This document shows positions 7,811-16,995 of a DNA stretch of 64,000 bases, one piece after another. The translations under genes and the position numbers were made by a program. Origin of the DNA: Dermabacter sp. p3-SID358 (lineage in GTDB: Bacteria > Actinomycetota > Actinomycetes > Actinomycetales > Dermabacteraceae); NCBI RefSeq assembly GCF_025147465.1, contig NZ_JALXOZ010000001.1, positions 124,001 to 188,000 of the forward strand. Reading direction: 5' to 3'. The number at the start of each line of letters is the position of its first letter. The first letter of the stretch is position 1. The notes below the pieces were generated by a model. It had not been told where the DNA came from. It searched no databases and worked only from the letters and a program-made list of their open reading frames with translations.

Positions 7811-9486
7811 CATGGAAGCGCCAGCCACTTACCACGCGTCGCCCGATGGGGATCGAGACCGAGTTCGGGATCGTCCATACCTCGACGAGTGAGCGCGAAC
7901 GCTCCGGCGCCAGTGCCTCCACCCGGCTCTCGCACTACGCCGTTGCCGCATATGCCCTTCTCGACGATTCGAACAAGCGCCGAGTGCGCTGGGATTACGG
8001 AGACGAGACCCCGCTGCGCGATGCGCGAGGTTTCGAGCTCCATCGAGCGGCTGCTCATCCCACTCAGCTCACGGACGAGACTCACGACGCGCACGTGCCG
8101 AGCGTCGAAGCGGAGTTTGAGATCGCGGTGGGAGACGACGTTCCCCCGGACCTTGACGATGCTGCAACCATCCACTTCGCCGAACGTCGCGCGATCGGCA
8201 ACGCGGTACTCCAAAACGGCGCGCGTCTCTATGTCGATCACGCCCATCCCGAGTATTCCTCGCCCGAAGTCATGACCGCTCGCGAAGGGCTCGTGTGGGA
8301 TAAGGCAGGCGAAGAAATTGCGCGCAGGGCCATGGCTCGCGTCGAGGGGGCCGACGGTATCCCGCCACTCGCGCTGTTCAAAAACAATACTGACGGCAAG
8401 GGCCAAAGTTACGGAACGCACGAAAACTACCTCGTGGACCGCTCGGTTCCCTTTGACCGCCTGTGTGAAATCCTCATTCCTTTCTTTGCCACGCGTCAGA
8501 TCCTTGTAGGCGCTGGACGCGTGGGAATTGGTACACGCGGGGAGAGCGACGGTTTTCAAATCAGCTCTCGGGCGGACTTCTTCGAGAACGACGTTGGTCT
8601 TGAAACGACGCTCAACCGCCCGATCGTGAACTCGCGTGATGAGTCACATGCCGACGCTTCGCGATTTCGCAGACTCCACGTCATTATCGGCGACGCGAAC
8701 GTGTTCGAGACTTCGACGTTTCTCAAGCTTGCGATGACCTCGCTGGTGCTCAGCCTTGCCGAACGCGAACACGCGACAGGCGAGCCGCTGCTTCCAGAAG
8801 TCAGGCTCGTGGATCCCGTCGAGGCTGTGCACGACATCTCTCATGATCTGAGTCTTTCGAAAACCTATGCAACCGTGGGTGGCGGGAAAGCGTCGGCACT
8901 GGAAATCCAACGCTCCTACCTGAATGCCGTGCTGCACGCTCTCGACGGGGAGATGCCGGATGTGGAGACGGCCGAGGCTGTAGCGCTTTGGTCCGAGCTT
9001 TTGGACGTGCTTGAGCGCGATCCCCTCGAGGCCGCCGATCGGATTGAATGGGTCGGCAAGTATGCTCTCGTGAGTGCCTTTAGGGAGCGTCATTCGCTCG
9101 AGTGGTCAGATCCGCGCCTCGTCGCGCTGGACCTGCAGTTCACTGACTTGCGCGTAGGAAAGTCGATCTACGAAAAGCTTTCGCGATCTGGGCGGGCCCG
9201 GCGCCTTGTCAGCGATGAGGAGATTCTCCATGCTGTGACGCATCCGCCTGAATCGACCAGGGCCTACTTCCGAGGCGGGATTGTCAAGCATCACCGCGAA
9301 GATCTCGACTCCGCCGGGTGGGACGCTGTGACTCTCCGGACCGAAGGGGCAGCCGTGCGTGTGAGGCTTGCCGATCCGGCCATCGCCTCGAAATCATGGT
9401 GCGAACAGCATGGCATCGATCCGGAAGATGACGTCGATACCATCCTTGAGAGGTTCCGGGAAGCCGCGGGGCATCCCCAGCGTTGA
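7807..9486 (+). CDS. dop: Pup deamidase/depupylase
   Basis: Carboxylate-amine-ligase-like enzyme that converts the C-terminal glutamine of Pup to glutamate and also removes Pup from substrates. Of 559 residues, the conserved block MGIETEFGI near residue 14 holds the nucleotide-binding glutamate. [16 protein letters not shown] precedes the Dop-specific loop. [38 protein letters not shown] and [11 protein letters not shown] are all intact. The start GTG 7807 overlaps the arc stop by 4 nt; ATG 7846, right at the MGIETEFG block, is a possible shorter start. Pup has a terminal Gln in this genome, so the deamidase activity is needed. Confidence 0.97.
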   Translation: MTWKRQPLTTRRPMGIETEFGIVHTSTSERERSGASASTRLSHYAVAAYALLDDSNKRRVRWDYGDETPLRDARGFELHRAAAHPTQLTDETHDAHVPSVEAEFEIAVGDDVPPDLDDAATIHFAERRAIGNAVLQNGARLYVDHAHPEYSSPEVMTAREGLVWDKAGEEIARRAMARVEGADGIPPLALFKNNTDGKGQSYGTHENYLVDRSVPFDRLCEILIPFFATRQILVGAGRVGIGTRGESDGFQISSRADFFENDVGLETTLNRPIVNSRDESHADASRFRRLHVIIGDANVFETSTFLKLAMTSLVLSLAEREHATGEPLLPEVRLVDPVEAVHDISHDLSLSKTYATVGGGKASALEIQRSYLNAVLHALDGEMPDVETAEAVALWSELLDVLERDPLEAADRIEWVGKYALVSAFRERHSLEWSDPRLVALDLQFTDLRVGKSIYEKLSRSGRARRLVSDEEILHAVTHPPESTRAYFRGGIVKHHREDLDSAGWDAVTLRTEGAAVRVRLADPAIASKSWCEQHGIDPEDDVDTILERFREAAGHPQR

Positions 9487-9546
9487 CCACTTGTGCGCTG
9501 CGGTACGTGTAGCGTGGAAAACGACGTTGAGAAAGGACAATTCGGC

Positions 9547-9735
9547 ATGACACAGTCGCACATTCACGGCTCCGGAGGGGGCGAGGAGAACGAAGAACCG
9601 ATCGCTCACCAGGGCTCTGGCCAGATTCAGGCATCGATCGCCTCGAGCGACGACCTCCTTGACGAAATCGATCTCGTTCTTGAGTCGAACGCGGAAAGCT
9701 TCGTGAAGTCCTTCGTGCAAAAGGGCGGTCAGTGA
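9547..9735 (+). CDS. pup: Prokaryotic ubiquitin-like protein Pup
   Basis: A 62-aa, acidic, intrinsically disordered tag protein. It ends in KGGQ, so the terminal glutamine must be deamidated by Dop before PafA can ligate it to substrate lysines. The helical ARC-binding segment SSDDLLDEIDLVLESNAESF is well conserved. The N-terminus is rich in Gly and Glu. ATG 9547 is preceded by GAAAGGA at a spacing of eight. Its stop codon overlaps the prcB start as GTGA. The 60 bases after dop could hold a separate promoter, but no strong boxes are evident. Confidence 0.98.
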   Translation: MTQSHIHGSGGGEENEEPIAHQGSGQIQASIASSDDLLDEIDLVLESNAESFVKSFVQKGGQ

Positions 9736-10490
9736 TCGACCTCGGTGATCCGCTCTCGTCGCTTTCTGCTCATTTGAAGCACGAGGGACTGCTCGCGCCC
9801 GAACTTACGGGCGTCAGTGGTCAGCGCATGAGCGTGCCTGAGGCGACGACGATTGTTGGCCTCGCACACTCGGGCGGTCAAAGCGTGACGCTTGCCGCCG
9901 ATCGGAGGGCGAGCGCGGGCAACCGGATCGTCAAAGACGACATGACGAAGCTCTTTCTCGCCGATCGCTATTCCGCTATCGGTATCGCTGGCGCCGCGGG
10001 CCTCGGTATCGAATTCGCGCGGTTGTTTGCTCTTGAACTTGAGCATGTGGAAAAGATCGAGGGGCGCGCGCTCAGCCACGAAGGCAAGATCCGCAGGCTG
10101 GGCCTTCTCGTACGTGCGCACCTCCAACTCGCCATGCAGGGACTCGTTGCCGTTCCGCTGCTCGCGGGATTTGATGAACGTGCCGGTACCACGCGCCTCC
10201 ACACGTTCGATGCGACGGGTGGCGTTTACGAAGAGCGAGACTGCGCCGCAATCGGTTCGGGAAGCGATATTGCGCGTGCTGTGCTGGAATCACGCCGCGA
10301 TCTTTCGGCGTGCTCGCAAGAGAGAGCCCACGCCCTCGTGCTCGAAGCGCTCGCTGCTGCCGCCCGTCGCGATTCGGCCACCTCGGGTGTACGCGGCGAA
10401 GCACTTCCGGTCCTCGTTGAGGTCGACGCTTCCGGTGCGCGATTCGTGAGCAGCGAACGGGTGAGCGAGCTTGTGGCGGGTATCGCATGA
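9732..10490 (+). CDS. prcB: 20S proteasome beta subunit
   Basis: Catalytic subunit of the 20S core particle; two heptameric beta rings sit between alpha rings. The 252-aa precursor has a 38-residue propeptide. Autoprocessing exposes Thr39 of the TTIVGL motif as the N-terminal nucleophile. The ADRRAS block with the conserved aspartate and the VKDD block with the catalytic lysine follow. The residue before the cleavage site is Ala rather than the usual Gly, and there seem to be two extra residues between the Thr and the ADRR block compared with the mycobacterial protein. GTG 9732 overlaps pup; the stop overlaps prcA. Confidence 0.96.
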   Translation: MIDLGDPLSSLSAHLKHEGLLAPELTGVSGQRMSVPEATTIVGLAHSGGQSVTLAADRRASAGNRIVKDDMTKLFLADRYSAIGIAGAAGLGIEFARLFALELEHVEKIEGRALSHEGKIRRLGLLVRAHLQLAMQGLVAVPLLAGFDERAGTTRLHTFDATGGVYEERDCAAIGSGSDIARAVLESRRDLSACSQERAHALVLEALAAAARRDSATSGVRGEALPVLVEVDASGARFVSSERVSELVAGIA

Positions 10491-11170
10491 GTATGCCCTT
10501 TTATATCGATCCGGAACAGCTCACGAAGGATCGTGCAGACTTTTCTCGTCGCGGGGTATCGCGCGGCTTGCCCGTGATTGCGGCGAGTAGCGCCGAAGGC
10601 ATCGTCATCATCGCGCTGAATTCCTCGACCTCGCTCATGAAGATCGGCGAGATTCACGACCGAGTCGCTTTTGCGGGAGCGGGGAAGTTTCACGAGTACG
10701 AGGCGCTCAGGCTCGCGGCAGTGCGCTGGGCCGATGCGCGCGCCTACCAATACTCGCGCCGCGACGTCTCGGCATCTTCCCTCGCGAATGCCCTTGCGCA
10801 CGCGATCGGGGACGTTTTCGTGTCCGCCCCGAAGCCACTCGAAATCGCGCTTCTGCTCCCGGAAGTGGGGAACCAAGTCGGCGACGATCGGATCTTTTCC
10901 CTCAGCTTTGATGGTTCGCTCAGCGATCACGGCACTTTTGCCGCGATCGGCGGAGCCCCGGAAGGTCTTGTTTCTCGCGCGCTCGCCGCAAAACTCGAGG
11001 AGCGCGGAGCCCAAGACGTCATCGATTTTTGTGTGCGAGAACTTTCGAGCACGCACGCCCACGCGGGTACCCATGCCGAGGTTGCGCTGCTTCGGAGAGG
11101 CGTTGAACTGCGTTCCTTCGAAAGGCATACGTCGCTGGACATGGGCGGGATGGAAAGGACAAATCCATGA
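10487..11170 (+). CDS. prcA: 20S proteasome alpha subunit
   Basis: Non-catalytic subunit forming the outer rings and the gate of the 20S core, and the docking surface for ARC. The 227-aa protein shows the actinobacterial N-terminus MSMPFYIDPEQLTKDRADFSRRG, whose first residues gate the pore. Other hallmarks are SLMKIGEIHDRVAFAGAGKFHE and RRDVSASSLAN. It overlaps prcB by ATGA at the start and pafA by ATGA at the end, so beta, alpha and ligase are translationally coupled. The C-terminal tail is a short, low-conservation extension. Confidence 0.96.
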   Translation: MSMPFYIDPEQLTKDRADFSRRGVSRGLPVIAASSAEGIVIIALNSSTSLMKIGEIHDRVAFAGAGKFHEYEALRLAAVRWADARAYQYSRRDVSASSLANALAHAIGDVFVSAPKPLEIALLLPEVGNQVGDDRIFSLSFDGSLSDHGTFAAIGGAPEGLVSRALAAKLEERGAQDVIDFCVRELSSTHAHAGTHAEVALLRRGVELRSFERHTSLDMGGMERTNP

Positions 11171-12555
11171 AGCGTCGCATAGGTGGCTTAGAAACGGAGT
11201 TTGGTCTCCTCGCTGTATCGAAGGACGGGCAGCAAGCGCTCGAACCTGAAATGGCCGCTCGCGAGCTTTTTCGTCCGGTTGTGGCCTGGGGGCGCTCCTC
11301 GAACGTTTTTCTTACGAATGCAGGCAGGCTCTATCTCGACGTGGGATCGCATCCCGAGTATGCGACTGCCGAATGCGACGATCCGTGGGACATCGTCGCG
11401 CAAGAGCGGGCGGGAGAGCGAGAGCTTTACGCACTCGTTCAAGAAGCGAATGGTCGGCTCGCCTCCGACGGTTCTGACGCCCGCATCCATCTCTTCAAAA
11501 ACAATGCGGATTCGCAAGGAAATTCGTTCGGGAGTCACGAGAATTATCTCGTGGAAAGGCGTGGCGAATTCACACGCCTTCCCTCGTTGCTCCTGCCGTT
11601 CCTCATCACCCGTCAGATCGTGACCGGCGCCGGAGGCGTTCTCGAAAGTGAAGGCGGGCCCGTTTTCGGGTTCTCCCTCAGAGCGGACCACATGTGGGAG
11701 ACGGTCTCCTCGGCGACGACACGCGCAAGGCCGATCATTAACACACGTGATGAGCCGCACGGTGACCCCTCACGCTATCGGCGCCTTCATGTCATTTCAG
11801 GCGATTCCACCATGAGTGAAGTGTCGACCTGGCTGAGATTCGCGATGACCTTCGCTGTCCTGCGTTTTATCGAGGACGGGCATACATTTCCCAATTTCGA
11901 GCTCGCGGATCCGATCAGCGATATCCGCCGCGTCGCGCGCGATCTTACGGCGAGCGAGCCGCTGCAATTGAAGAACGGCGGAGTGAGCACGGCACTCGCG
12001 ATTCAACGCGCCTACTTCTCGGCGCTCTCACGTACCTATGACGATCTTGACGAGCGCATGATGGACACGTGGGATCGTGGTCTGCGTGCCCTCGAGACAG
12101 GGGATTTTTCGCTTATCAATCGTGAGCTCGATTGGGCGATCAAGCACGAACTCTTCACGACGGTAGCGAAACGGCGTGGCGTTAGTCTTGATTCTCCAGA
12201 GATTCAGCGCCTCGAACTGGCCTATCACGATATCGATCCCGAGCGCGGGGTGTTCTACGCACTCAAGCGCCGCGGCCTTGCGCCGAGCGTCGTCAGTGAA
12301 GAGCGCGTCGAGGACGCGCGCCACGCGGGCCCCTCCTCGACCCGCGCGCATATGCGTTCGAAGGTTCTGCGGGCTGCGCGCGAAAAAGGTGTGGATATTG
12401 CCGTGGATTGGACCACGGTGCGTCTCAATACATCCGGAGCGCTGCCGATCACACTGCTCGATCCTTTTGAGACTGAAAACCCAGAAATCGAGAAATTGCT
12501 CGCTACGCTTGAAGGACATTCATCGGCACCCGCCGAGTTGAAAGGACTCCAGTGA
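11167..12555 (+). CDS. pafA: Proteasome accessory factor A, Pup ligase
   Basis: Joins the C-terminal glutamate of Pup to substrate lysines with ATP, using a gamma-glutamyl-phosphate intermediate. The 462-aa protein has the GGLETEFGL block at the N-terminus. RSSNVFLTNAGRLYLDVGSHPEYATAE, HLFKNNADSQGNSFGSHENYL and RPIINTRDEPHGDPSRYRRLHV follow; all match PafA rather than Dop, and the Dop-specific loop is absent. It overlaps prcA by 4 nt and the FKBP lipoprotein gene by 4 nt. In many actinobacteria pafB and pafC follow directly; here they sit 8 kb away. Confidence 0.97.
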   Translation: MKRRIGGLETEFGLLAVSKDGQQALEPEMAARELFRPVVAWGRSSNVFLTNAGRLYLDVGSHPEYATAECDDPWDIVAQERAGERELYALVQEANGRLASDGSDARIHLFKNNADSQGNSFGSHENYLVERRGEFTRLPSLLLPFLITRQIVTGAGGVLESEGGPVFGFSLRADHMWETVSSATTRARPIINTRDEPHGDPSRYRRLHVISGDSTMSEVSTWLRFAMTFAVLRFIEDGHTFPNFELADPISDIRRVARDLTASEPLQLKNGGVSTALAIQRAYFSALSRTYDDLDERMMDTWDRGLRALETGDFSLINRELDWAIKHELFTTVAKRRGVSLDSPEIQRLELAYHDIDPERGVFYALKRRGLAPSVVSEERVEDARHAGPSSTRAHMRSKVLRAAREKGVDIAVDWTTVRLNTSGALPITLLDPFETENPEIEKLLATLEGHSSAPAELKGLQ

Positions 12556-13538
12556 TCAACCGCCGCTCGCTGCTTGCCGCAGCCGCATCCATCTCCGCCC
12601 TCGTCACTCTCGGGGCATGTGCTCGTTCGTCATCGAAGGACGTCCAGGGCGTCGCCCAGGCCTCGGATTCCGGCGCGAGTGAGGCCTCCGACGCCGGCGG
12701 TGACAAAAGCGAGGATGCGAATGTTCTCGATCGCGTCAAGGTTGCGAGCGGTTTCGGCGAGGATCCTTCACTCGAGTTCGACGCTCCCCTTGAGTTTTCC
12801 GAGTTTCATTCCACCGTCGTAGGCGAAGGCGATGGTCCCGCAATTGCGGAAGGCGATTTCATCGTGACGCGCTCCGCCTATTTCGACCCCGCAAGCGGGG
12901 AGGTTCTCGCATCGCAGTGGGAAGAAGGAACGTATTCGCCGTTTAAGGTTGATCAAGAGTCGGTGGGGGAGACCGCAACCGAGTTTTTCACCGGAGTCAA
13001 AGCACATTCGCGATTTCTCATGGCCGGTGTTGCGGGCACTCAAAAGCAAAAGGTGCTTCAGGTCGGTGACGTCGTAGGCATCGCACTTAAACGTGCCGAA
13101 GGCGCAAGCAAAGATCTTCCTCCCGAGGTGCCCGCTTACACGCTTGCAGAGGATGGGGCACCGAACCTGGGCGGTAAGCCTGAGGGGGCAGCCCCCGAGA
13201 AAATGGTTGTTGCCACCGCGATTGAAGGCGCAGGTCCTGCTGCGAAGAAGGGCGACACTCTCGTCATGCACTACCGCGGATGGGACTGGGAGAGCGGCGA
13301 GGAGTTTGATTCTTCTTGGAGCCGAGGCGCCCCATTCTCGTTCAAACTCGGCGATGGCCAGGTCATTAAGGGCTGGGATGAGGGCCTCGAGGGCGCGAAG
13401 CAGGGGAGCCAGGTCGCTTTGATTCTTCCGCCTGCTTCGGCCTACGGGGATGCTGGCCAAGGGAACCAAAACCCACTTGCCGGTAAAACACTGCTCTTTG
13501 TCGCCGACGTTCTCTACGTTGCCTCACCCGAGGCCTAA
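12552..13538 (+). CDS. FKBP-type peptidyl-prolyl isomerase, lipoprotein
   Basis: A 328-aa exported prolyl isomerase. The N-terminus MINRRSLLAAAASISALVTL followed by GAC is a lipoprotein signal with the lipid-bearing cysteine at residue 23; the RRSLL segment could use the Tat route. After a Ser/Asp-rich linker there is a diverged FKBP-like domain (about residues 75-185). The C-terminal domain (about 215-325) is a good FKBP with GDTLVMHYRGWDWESGEEFDSSW and QVIKGWDEGLEGAKQGS. GTG 12552 overlaps the pafA stop. Its role is probably folding of envelope proteins; the link to pupylation seems to be co-transcription only. Confidence 0.92.
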   Translation: MINRRSLLAAAASISALVTLGACARSSSKDVQGVAQASDSGASEASDAGGDKSEDANVLDRVKVASGFGEDPSLEFDAPLEFSEFHSTVVGEGDGPAIAEGDFIVTRSAYFDPASGEVLASQWEEGTYSPFKVDQESVGETATEFFTGVKAHSRFLMAGVAGTQKQKVLQVGDVVGIALKRAEGASKDLPPEVPAYTLAEDGAPNLGGKPEGAAPEKMVVATAIEGAGPAAKKGDTLVMHYRGWDWESGEEFDSSWSRGAPFSFKLGDGQVIKGWDEGLEGAKQGSQVALILPPASAYGDAGQGNQNPLAGKTLLFVADVLYVASPEA

Positions 13539-13563
13539 GAATTTACACACAGGAGAAGACACC

Positions 13564-13938
13564 ATGGACAAGCCCGTTGTCAGTGTTGAGGGGTGCGAGG
13601 CGCCCGAGGAACTCGTCATCATCGATGAAACGGTCGGCGATGGCCCCGAAGCCAAGTCTGGCGATGTCGTTGACGTCCACTACGTTGGCGTGGGACTCAG
13701 CGACGGCAAGCAGTTCGATGCTTCGTGGGATCGCGGCGAGCCGCTGAGCTTCACGCTCGGAGTGGGGCAGGTTATCCCCGGTTGGGACCGCGGAGTTCAA
13801 GGAATGCGCGTGGGTGGTCGCCGACGCCTGGAGATCCCCTCGTCGCTCGCTTACGGGCCTCGCGGGATCCCTGGTGTGATCAAGGGCGGCGAGACTCTCA
13901 TTTTCGTGTGCGACCTCATTGGGGTGACGGAACGCTGA
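13564..13938 (+). CDS. FKBP-type peptidyl-prolyl isomerase, cytoplasmic
   Basis: A 124-aa single-domain FKBP with no signal sequence. The isomerase core is complete: DVVDVHYVGVG, FDASWDRGEPLSFTLG, QVIPGWDRGVQGMRVGG and LAYGPRG. It catalyses cis-trans isomerisation of prolyl bonds in cytoplasmic proteins. ATG 13564 follows AGGAG with a spacing of nine, only 25 bases after the lipoprotein FKBP, so the two isomerases form a pair in one transcript. Small FKBPs next to the proteasome locus are common in actinobacteria. Confidence 0.95.
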   Translation: MDKPVVSVEGCEAPEELVIIDETVGDGPEAKSGDVVDVHYVGVGLSDGKQFDASWDRGEPLSFTLGVGQVIPGWDRGVQGMRVGGRRRLEIPSSLAYGPRGIPGVIKGGETLIFVCDLIGVTER

Positions 13939-16022
13939 CACCAGAGCCACCTGCGCTCTTTGAATCCGCGCCGCGCGAGAGCGAGGCTCAACGCGGCGAA
14001 GAAAAGCCGTTCGAGACCACTTCTGGGTTCACGCTTGCCGCCGAGTACCCCGTCGTGTCCGTGCACGTGCTCGGAACTCTCGCCCACCTCGATCGAGCTT
14101 TCGAGTATGCCGTTCCCGAGGCACTTGACGCAGTCGGTCCTGGGATGCGAGTGAGAGTGCGGTTTTCTGGTCGCGAGCACGAAGCGCTCGTGCGCGCGCG
14201 ATACGCGAGGCCGAAAACAACGAAGCCGCTTGCGCCACTCGTCAAGATCGTGAGCGAAGATCTCCTTATTTCTGAGGGGATGTTCCGCGTGTGTGAAGAC
14301 ATCGCGAAACGGTATGCGGGCTCCCTGAGCGATGTTCTACGCCTCGCCGTTCCCGGCCGGAGTGCTGCCGCGGAAAAGGCCCACCGAGCCCGTGTCGAGC
14401 GCGGACAAGGCGTCAATGCACATGCCGATGAGGCCGCGCACACGCGCGATTCCGGAATTGCCCAGGCCAGGCTCGTGTACCGGGAGAAGTTTGCGGGACT
14501 CGGTGCCTTCCTCCAACACTCGCGTGGCGGCGATCTTACCCCAAGAGCTGCGCTCGTCCTCGACCCCGTCGATTCGTGGATCGGTCTCGCGATCGAGTCG
14601 CTCTTGAGCCTCGACGATGATGATGGCGCGATTATTCTTGCGAGTGACCAGCGCGACGTGGACCGACTTGCTCGCGCTCTGAGCGAGCACTGCATCGCTC
14701 ACGTCCAGTTTGGTAGCGCTCAGGGGCCTCACGCGCGGTACACGGCGTTTCTTTCGGCGCTCGAAGGCCGCGCACGGGTGGTCATTGGAACGCGGAGCGC
14801 CGTCTTCGCCCCCGTCAAAAATCTCCGCATGATTTTCGTGTGGGATCCGGACGACGACCTCTACGAAGAGCCACGAGCACCCTACCCGCACGCCCGCACC
14901 GTCGCCCTTACTCGAAGTTTCCATGAGCGGTGCTCACTCCTCTACGTTTCGCGGGCACCGTCGGACTTCGTGCGCTACCTGACTCTGGCTGGGACGCTCG
15001 CGGCCCTCGAGCCAGTCCCCGCGCCCCACGCGAGTACGCACCCCCGAATCGAACTCATGGACACGTACTTGCGCGAGCGAGAGGGGCCAAGCGGTTTTTC
15101 ACGTTTGCCTTCACACGCTCATGCAGTCATTCGCCGCGGGCTTGCCAACGGCCCCGTACTCGTTCACGTTCCACGCGCGGGGTATGCGCCCGCGCTCGCG
15201 TGCTGCTTTTGCGGAACGAAAGCTTTATGCGTCGCGTGCCACGCGACCCTTGCCGCTCCTGCACGAAGCGAGCTCATCTGCAGCGTATGCGCTCGAAGAT
15301 ACGGCCATTACCGCTGTCGAGAATGCGGGGGAGCGGATCTGCGGCCCATCGTGCTCGGCCAAGAACGCACAGCGGCTGACCTCCAACGATCGTTCCCGGA
15401 GGCGACACTTCACGTTTCGGGTGGGGCCTCGGGAATCGTTGACGATGCCGACGTCCATGACGGCGACCTCGTGATCGCGACTCCAGGTGCGGAGCCCCAG
15501 GTCGAAGGGAAATATGCCGCTTCGGTCATTGTCGACGCCGCTGCGTCCCTTGGCAGGGCGGAGTACAACGCGGATACCGAAACCGTTCGACGTTACTCTC
15601 ATGTTCTCGGTGCCACGCGTACGTTTGAGAACGGCGGTCAGGTTCTCGTGGTGGGGCCGGATCAGCACCCTGCCTTGCGCTCCCTCGTACTCGTCCGTTC
15701 GAATGCTTTCATCGATCGTGTGCTGGGCGAGCGCGCCGAGCTGGGACTTCCTCCCTCCACAAAAGTCATCGAGATTCGTGGGGAGAGAGCGGCCTGCAGC
15801 GATTTTCTCGAACGTTTCGATGCGCCGAAAAGCGCCGAAGTTTTCGGACCAACGGAGGTTGATGCGCCCGGCATCGACTCCGAATCCAGGCTCGTGCTTC
15901 GGTGTCCTGTGGCCCGCGCCCAGGATCTTATCGAGGCGGCACGAGCAACGATGCTCGTGCGGAGCGCGAAAAAGCTGCCCGGAACACTACGCCTCCAAGT
16001 CGACCCCCCGCACGTGTTCTAG
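13908..16022 (+). CDS. priA: PriA-like primosomal protein, helicase-inactive form
   Basis: Replication-restart protein homologue. The N-terminal DNA-binding block is VHVLGTLAHLDRAFEYAVP, and a zinc-binding cluster of eight cysteines begins at CCFCGTKALCVAC. The helicase core is degenerate: there is no Walker A GKT, and the DEAH box is replaced by WDPDDDLYEEPRAPYPHAR, the usual actinobacterial variant. It is therefore unlikely to unwind DNA by ATP hydrolysis. The start is unclear. Coding character reaches back to the FKBP stop; GTG 13908 is in frame, CTG 13935 would give a CTGA overlap, and GTG 14055 begins right before the conserved fold. Confidence 0.88.
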   Translation: MRPHWGDGTLTPEPPALFESAPRESEAQRGEEKPFETTSGFTLAAEYPVVSVHVLGTLAHLDRAFEYAVPEALDAVGPGMRVRVRFSGREHEALVRARYARPKTTKPLAPLVKIVSEDLLISEGMFRVCEDIAKRYAGSLSDVLRLAVPGRSAAAEKAHRARVERGQGVNAHADEAAHTRDSGIAQARLVYREKFAGLGAFLQHSRGGDLTPRAALVLDPVDSWIGLAIESLLSLDDDDGAIILASDQRDVDRLARALSEHCIAHVQFGSAQGPHARYTAFLSALEGRARVVIGTRSAVFAPVKNLRMIFVWDPDDDLYEEPRAPYPHARTVALTRSFHERCSLLYVSRAPSDFVRYLTLAGTLAALEPVPAPHASTHPRIELMDTYLREREGPSGFSRLPSHAHAVIRRGLANGPVLVHVPRAGYAPALACCFCGTKALCVACHATLAAPARSELICSVCARRYGHYRCRECGGADLRPIVLGQERTAADLQRSFPEATLHVSGGASGIVDDADVHDGDLVIATPGAEPQVEGKYAASVIVDAAASLGRAEYNADTETVRRYSHVLGATRTFENGGQVLVVGPDQHPALRSLVLVRSNAFIDRVLGERAELGLPPSTKVIEIRGERAACSDFLERFDAPKSAEVFGPTEVDAPGIDSESRLVLRCPVARAQDLIEAARATMLVRSAKKLPGTLRLQVDPPHVF

Positions 16023-16047
16023 GCGAGATCGGTAGACTCGAGGCATC

Positions 16048-16995
16048 ATGCGAATTCTCTTTGCCGGAACGCCCGATGTCGCCGCCACATCTCTCGCCGC
16101 TCTCTGCGACTCCTCTCACGAGATCGTCGGGGTGCTCACTCAGCCCGATGCGCGCGGTAAACGCGGGAAGAAGCTTGTGCCCTCACCCGTCGCCCTGCTC
16201 GCCGAGGAGCGTGGTATCCCCACGCTCAAACCCGTGGACGCGCGAAGCGAGGAAACGCTCGAGTGGATTCGCGAGACCGGGGCGGACGTCGCCGCCGTCG
16301 TTGCCTACGGGCAGATTCTTGATGCGCGTGTACTTTCCTCGCTCACACATGGCTTTTACAACCTTCATTTTTCTCTCCTGCCAGCTTTCCGTGGAGCGGC
16401 CCCCGTGCAGCGCGCGATCGAAAGTGGACTGAGGGAGACGGGCGTGAGCGTTTTCAAACTTGATGAAGGGCTCGATACGGGGCCCCTTGCGCGCCAGGAA
16501 TCGTTCGAAATCCCGCCGCTCTCGACAAGTGGCGAGGTGCTCGAAAGTATGGCTGCACGAGGTGCGCGAGTCCTCGTTGACGTCATGGATGAGATCGAAA
16601 CGGGCTCTCTTGCACTCACGGCGCAGCCTGCTGAAGGTGCGAGTTACGCGCGCAAACTCCGGCCCGAGGAAGCGAGGATTGACCCCGCGCGAGGAGCGGC
16701 TAACGTCGCCGCTCACATCAGGGCTTTTGCCCCGAATCCCGGTGCTTACGTGAGCGTGCGGGGCGCACGTCTCAAGGTTCTTGGCGTAGGGGCTGCCGAG
16801 GCTCCAGACGACATGACCCTTGCACCGGGCGAGATCGGAGTAAGCAAAAAGCATGTCTTTCTTGGGACGTCGACCAGCCCAATTGAGCTCACACTCGTGG
16901 GTCCTGCGGGGAAGAAACACATGAACGCAGCTGATTGGGCACGCGGCAGTCGCATTGAAACGGGTGCGCGTATAGACGAGGAGAGCGTGGCATGA
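16048..16995 (+). CDS. fmt: Methionyl-tRNA formyltransferase
   Basis: Formylates initiator Met-tRNA using 10-formyltetrahydrofolate. The 315-aa length is typical. MRILFAGTPDVAA starts the fold. The catalytic Asn-His pair is in YNLHFSLLPAFRGAAPVQ, and the catalytic aspartate is in the DEGLDTGP segment. The C-terminal OB-like tRNA-binding domain follows with the ASYARKL block. A TAGACT box lies nine bases before ATG 16048, so fmt may also have its own promoter, although it sits only 25 bases after priA. The stop overlaps rsmB as ATGA. Confidence 0.97.
   Translation: MRILFAGTPDVAATSLAALCDSSHEIVGVLTQPDARGKRGKKLVPSPVALLAEERGIPTLKPVDARSEETLEWIRETGADVAAVVAYGQILDARVLSSLTHGFYNLHFSLLPAFRGAAPVQRAIESGLRETGVSVFKLDEGLDTGPLARQESFEIPPLSTSGEVLESMAARGARVLVDVMDEIETGSLALTAQPAEGASYARKLRPEEARIDPARGAANVAAHIRAFAPNPGAYVSVRGARLKVLGVGAAEAPDDMTLAPGEIGVSKKHVFLGTSTSPIELTLVGPAGKKHMNAADWARGSRIETGARIDEESVA

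Noticed and set aside
13576..13600. TTGTCAGTG sequence resembling the PafBC-regulated RecA-NDp promoter motif
   Set aside because: It lies within the FKBP coding region and no TAnnnT box follows at the required 8-bp spacing.
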